Source of the DNA: Entophlyctis helioformis
Lineage: Eukaryota; Chytridiomycota; Chytridiomycetes; Chytridiales; Chytriomycetaceae
Length of the DNA stretch: 59,979 bases
Reading direction: 5' to 3'
Assembly: GCA_025526915.1 (NCBI GenBank)
Contig: JAHLKH010000174.1
Coordinates: 1 to 59,979, forward strand
Part shown: piece by piece, positions 59,008 to 59,979 of the stretch
How positions within the stretch are numbered: the first letter of the stretch is position 1
Layout of the letters: each line of letters opens with the position of its first letter
Notes under the pieces: generated by a model
Databases searched by the model: none
What the model was told of the DNA's origin: nothing
What the model saw: only the letters and a program-made list of their open reading frames with translations
Translations under genes and position numbers: made by a program

Positions 59008-59369
59008 CGTCGTGGCTGCTGCTGCTGCCGTGGCCGTGTGGGGATCTCGAGGGGGATCTCGCAGATCTGCAGCGCTCGCTTCGGGGAACACGCTGCGCGA
59101 CTCGGCGCTCTTGAGAGGCCGCGCTGAGAGGCCCACGCTGAGAGGCTCGCGCTGAGAGGCTCGCGCTGAGAGGCTCGCGCTGAGAGGCTCGCGCTGAGAT
59201 GCCAGCGTCTGCGCAGTCCCGCATCCACACGCAGCACCAGTGGCCCAGGAACGTGCGGAACGTGCTCGCTTGGACGCGACTGACTGGCCGCGTCGGGTTT
59301 CGTCACTCCCCCATGCTGCGCGCATGTCCGCCCAGGCGGCCCTCACATCCACGCGCGTTCATTGCGACT
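58876..59369. other. Spacer between the GATA-factor gene and Rad14, with simple repeats
   Basis: Contains a GT microsatellite (58973-59002) and five direct copies of GAGAGGCTCGCGCT-like units (59110-59200). No gene is supported. Confidence 0.6.
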
Positions 59370-59979
59370 TCAAAGCGTCTCAAACTCGACCTCCAACCCG
59401 CAACTTTGGCACTTTTGGTAGTGCCTGCAATGCCGCCGCGTGCGTCAGTAAACACGCCATGCAGGATGATATGGGCTTGGCATGCATCCCACTCGCCTGT
59501 CGTTTGCTTCGTCAAACTGGTCGTCTCCAAACTCGTGCTCGTGGTCCTGCTCGCGCTGCAGCTGCCATGTGCTCGTGCGCGTCTTCTTGCGCAGCTCTGC
59601 CATGTGTTCAAGCGATTAGTTGGACACCTCTTGGCTTATCCCAGACCGCCGTGTCCGGCTTACCAGCAAGCTTCTTCTTAAACTTCTTGGCCTTGCGTTC
59701 TTGCTTCTCGTCTTCGCGTCGCTCAAACTCGGCGTCCAGCGCCTCGGGCGATCCCCACTTGTTCCATGCAAATGCCTCGACCTGCTTGCGCAGATACAAC
59801 AGCATATTGCTGTATGTCGATTTGTGCGGGTTGGCCTTTATCCAGTGGGCAACTTGGACGTGTCGCGCAGTTCACCTGTCCACCCATCCACCCATCCATC
59901 ATCCATCCATCTATACATCAGAAGTGACCAGGCAGCATTGCAAGCCACCCCAAAACTCACTTTCCGTCAACAAATAATC
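59370..59979 (-). CDS. rad14: Rad14/XPA nucleotide-excision-repair protein (C-terminal part)
   Basis: XPA/Rad14 verifies damage and positions the repair machinery in nucleotide excision repair. Visible parts are DYLLTE at the window edge, SELRDTSKLP, IKANPHKSTYSNMLLYLRKQ, AFAWNKWGSPEALDAEFERR and a Lys-rich helix (KQERKAKKFKKKL). LRKKTRTSTWQL, HEHEFGDDQFDEAND and a C-terminal Cys pair (HYQKCQSCGLEVEFETL) follow. These match the DNA-binding domain and tail of XPA. The last intron joins in phase only from an AG/GCGAGT donor. At about 59850 one C is missing from a CCC run (TTGCCCACTGG), which breaks the frame between KLP and HWIKANP. The N-terminal zinc-binding region lies beyond the window. Confidence 0.88.

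Overview
This is a GC-rich nuclear segment of an early-diverging fungus. The best guess is a chytrid-like zoosporic lineage; that is inference from gene content, since no rRNA or marker was compared. Genes are dense and cut by many short introns (about 50-200 bp), often preceded by GTRNGT donors. Conserved proteins are fungal or opisthokont in type: Spt7, Hcs1, nibrin, Vps41 with a RING tail, an EST1/SMG6 protein, SRP receptor beta, Rad14/XPA and a GATA factor. Two kinds of sequence look lineage-specific: a family of F-box-like/ankyrin-repeat genes and a recently inserted Ty3/gypsy retrotransposon.

Layout. 0-4 kb (+): 3' part of a Spt7-like SAGA subunit. 4.2-6.4 kb (+): mitochondrial glutamate dehydrogenase. 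6.5-13.8 kb (-): Hcs1/SMUBP2-type helicase and nibrin, only 96 bp apart. 13.9-18.4 kb: two ankyrin genes plus a duplicated fragment of one gene's 5' end. 18.5-21.8 kb (-): a leucine-rich-repeat membrane protein built one exon per repeat, then a DUF4203/TMEM198-like multispanning protein. 22.0-24.9 kb (-): tandem GT31 glycosyltransferases. 25.3-29.6 kb (-): Vps41. 29.9-33.9 kb: a poorly preserved stretch with a small ORF, an Ala-rich coiled-coil gene, a remnant of a methionine-pathway PLP enzyme and a broken ankyrin copy. 34.1-35.4 kb (-): SRP receptor beta. 36.1-38.0 kb (-): a cytochrome P450. 39.0-41.2 kb (+): a secreted vWD/mucin/EGF protein, probably GPI-anchored. 41.7-43.1 kb (+): another ankyrin gene. 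43.2-46.8 kb (-): an EST1/SMG6-like protein with a C-terminal PIN nuclease. 47.1-52.7 kb: a Ty3/gypsy element in minus orientation, sitting 6 bp upstream of a tRNA-Phe gene. 53.1-54.6 kb (-): another ankyrin gene. 55.1-56.4 kb (-): a type I membrane protein with a repeated cytosolic motif. 56.7-58.9 kb (-): a GATA-type transcription factor. 59.4 kb to the end (-): Rad14/XPA.

The genes do not form one pathway, although three act in DNA damage response or repair (nibrin, the helicase, Rad14). The most interesting element is the retrotransposon. Its Gag and protease-Pol frames are the same frame, separated by a single UGA in a UGA-CGG context, and it has landed beside a Pol III gene with a 5-bp target duplication. 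A caution applies throughout. Several reading frames, including conserved ones (Rad14, the GATA finger), are broken by what look like single missing bases in short C/G runs, so some apparent pseudogenes may be assembly artefacts.
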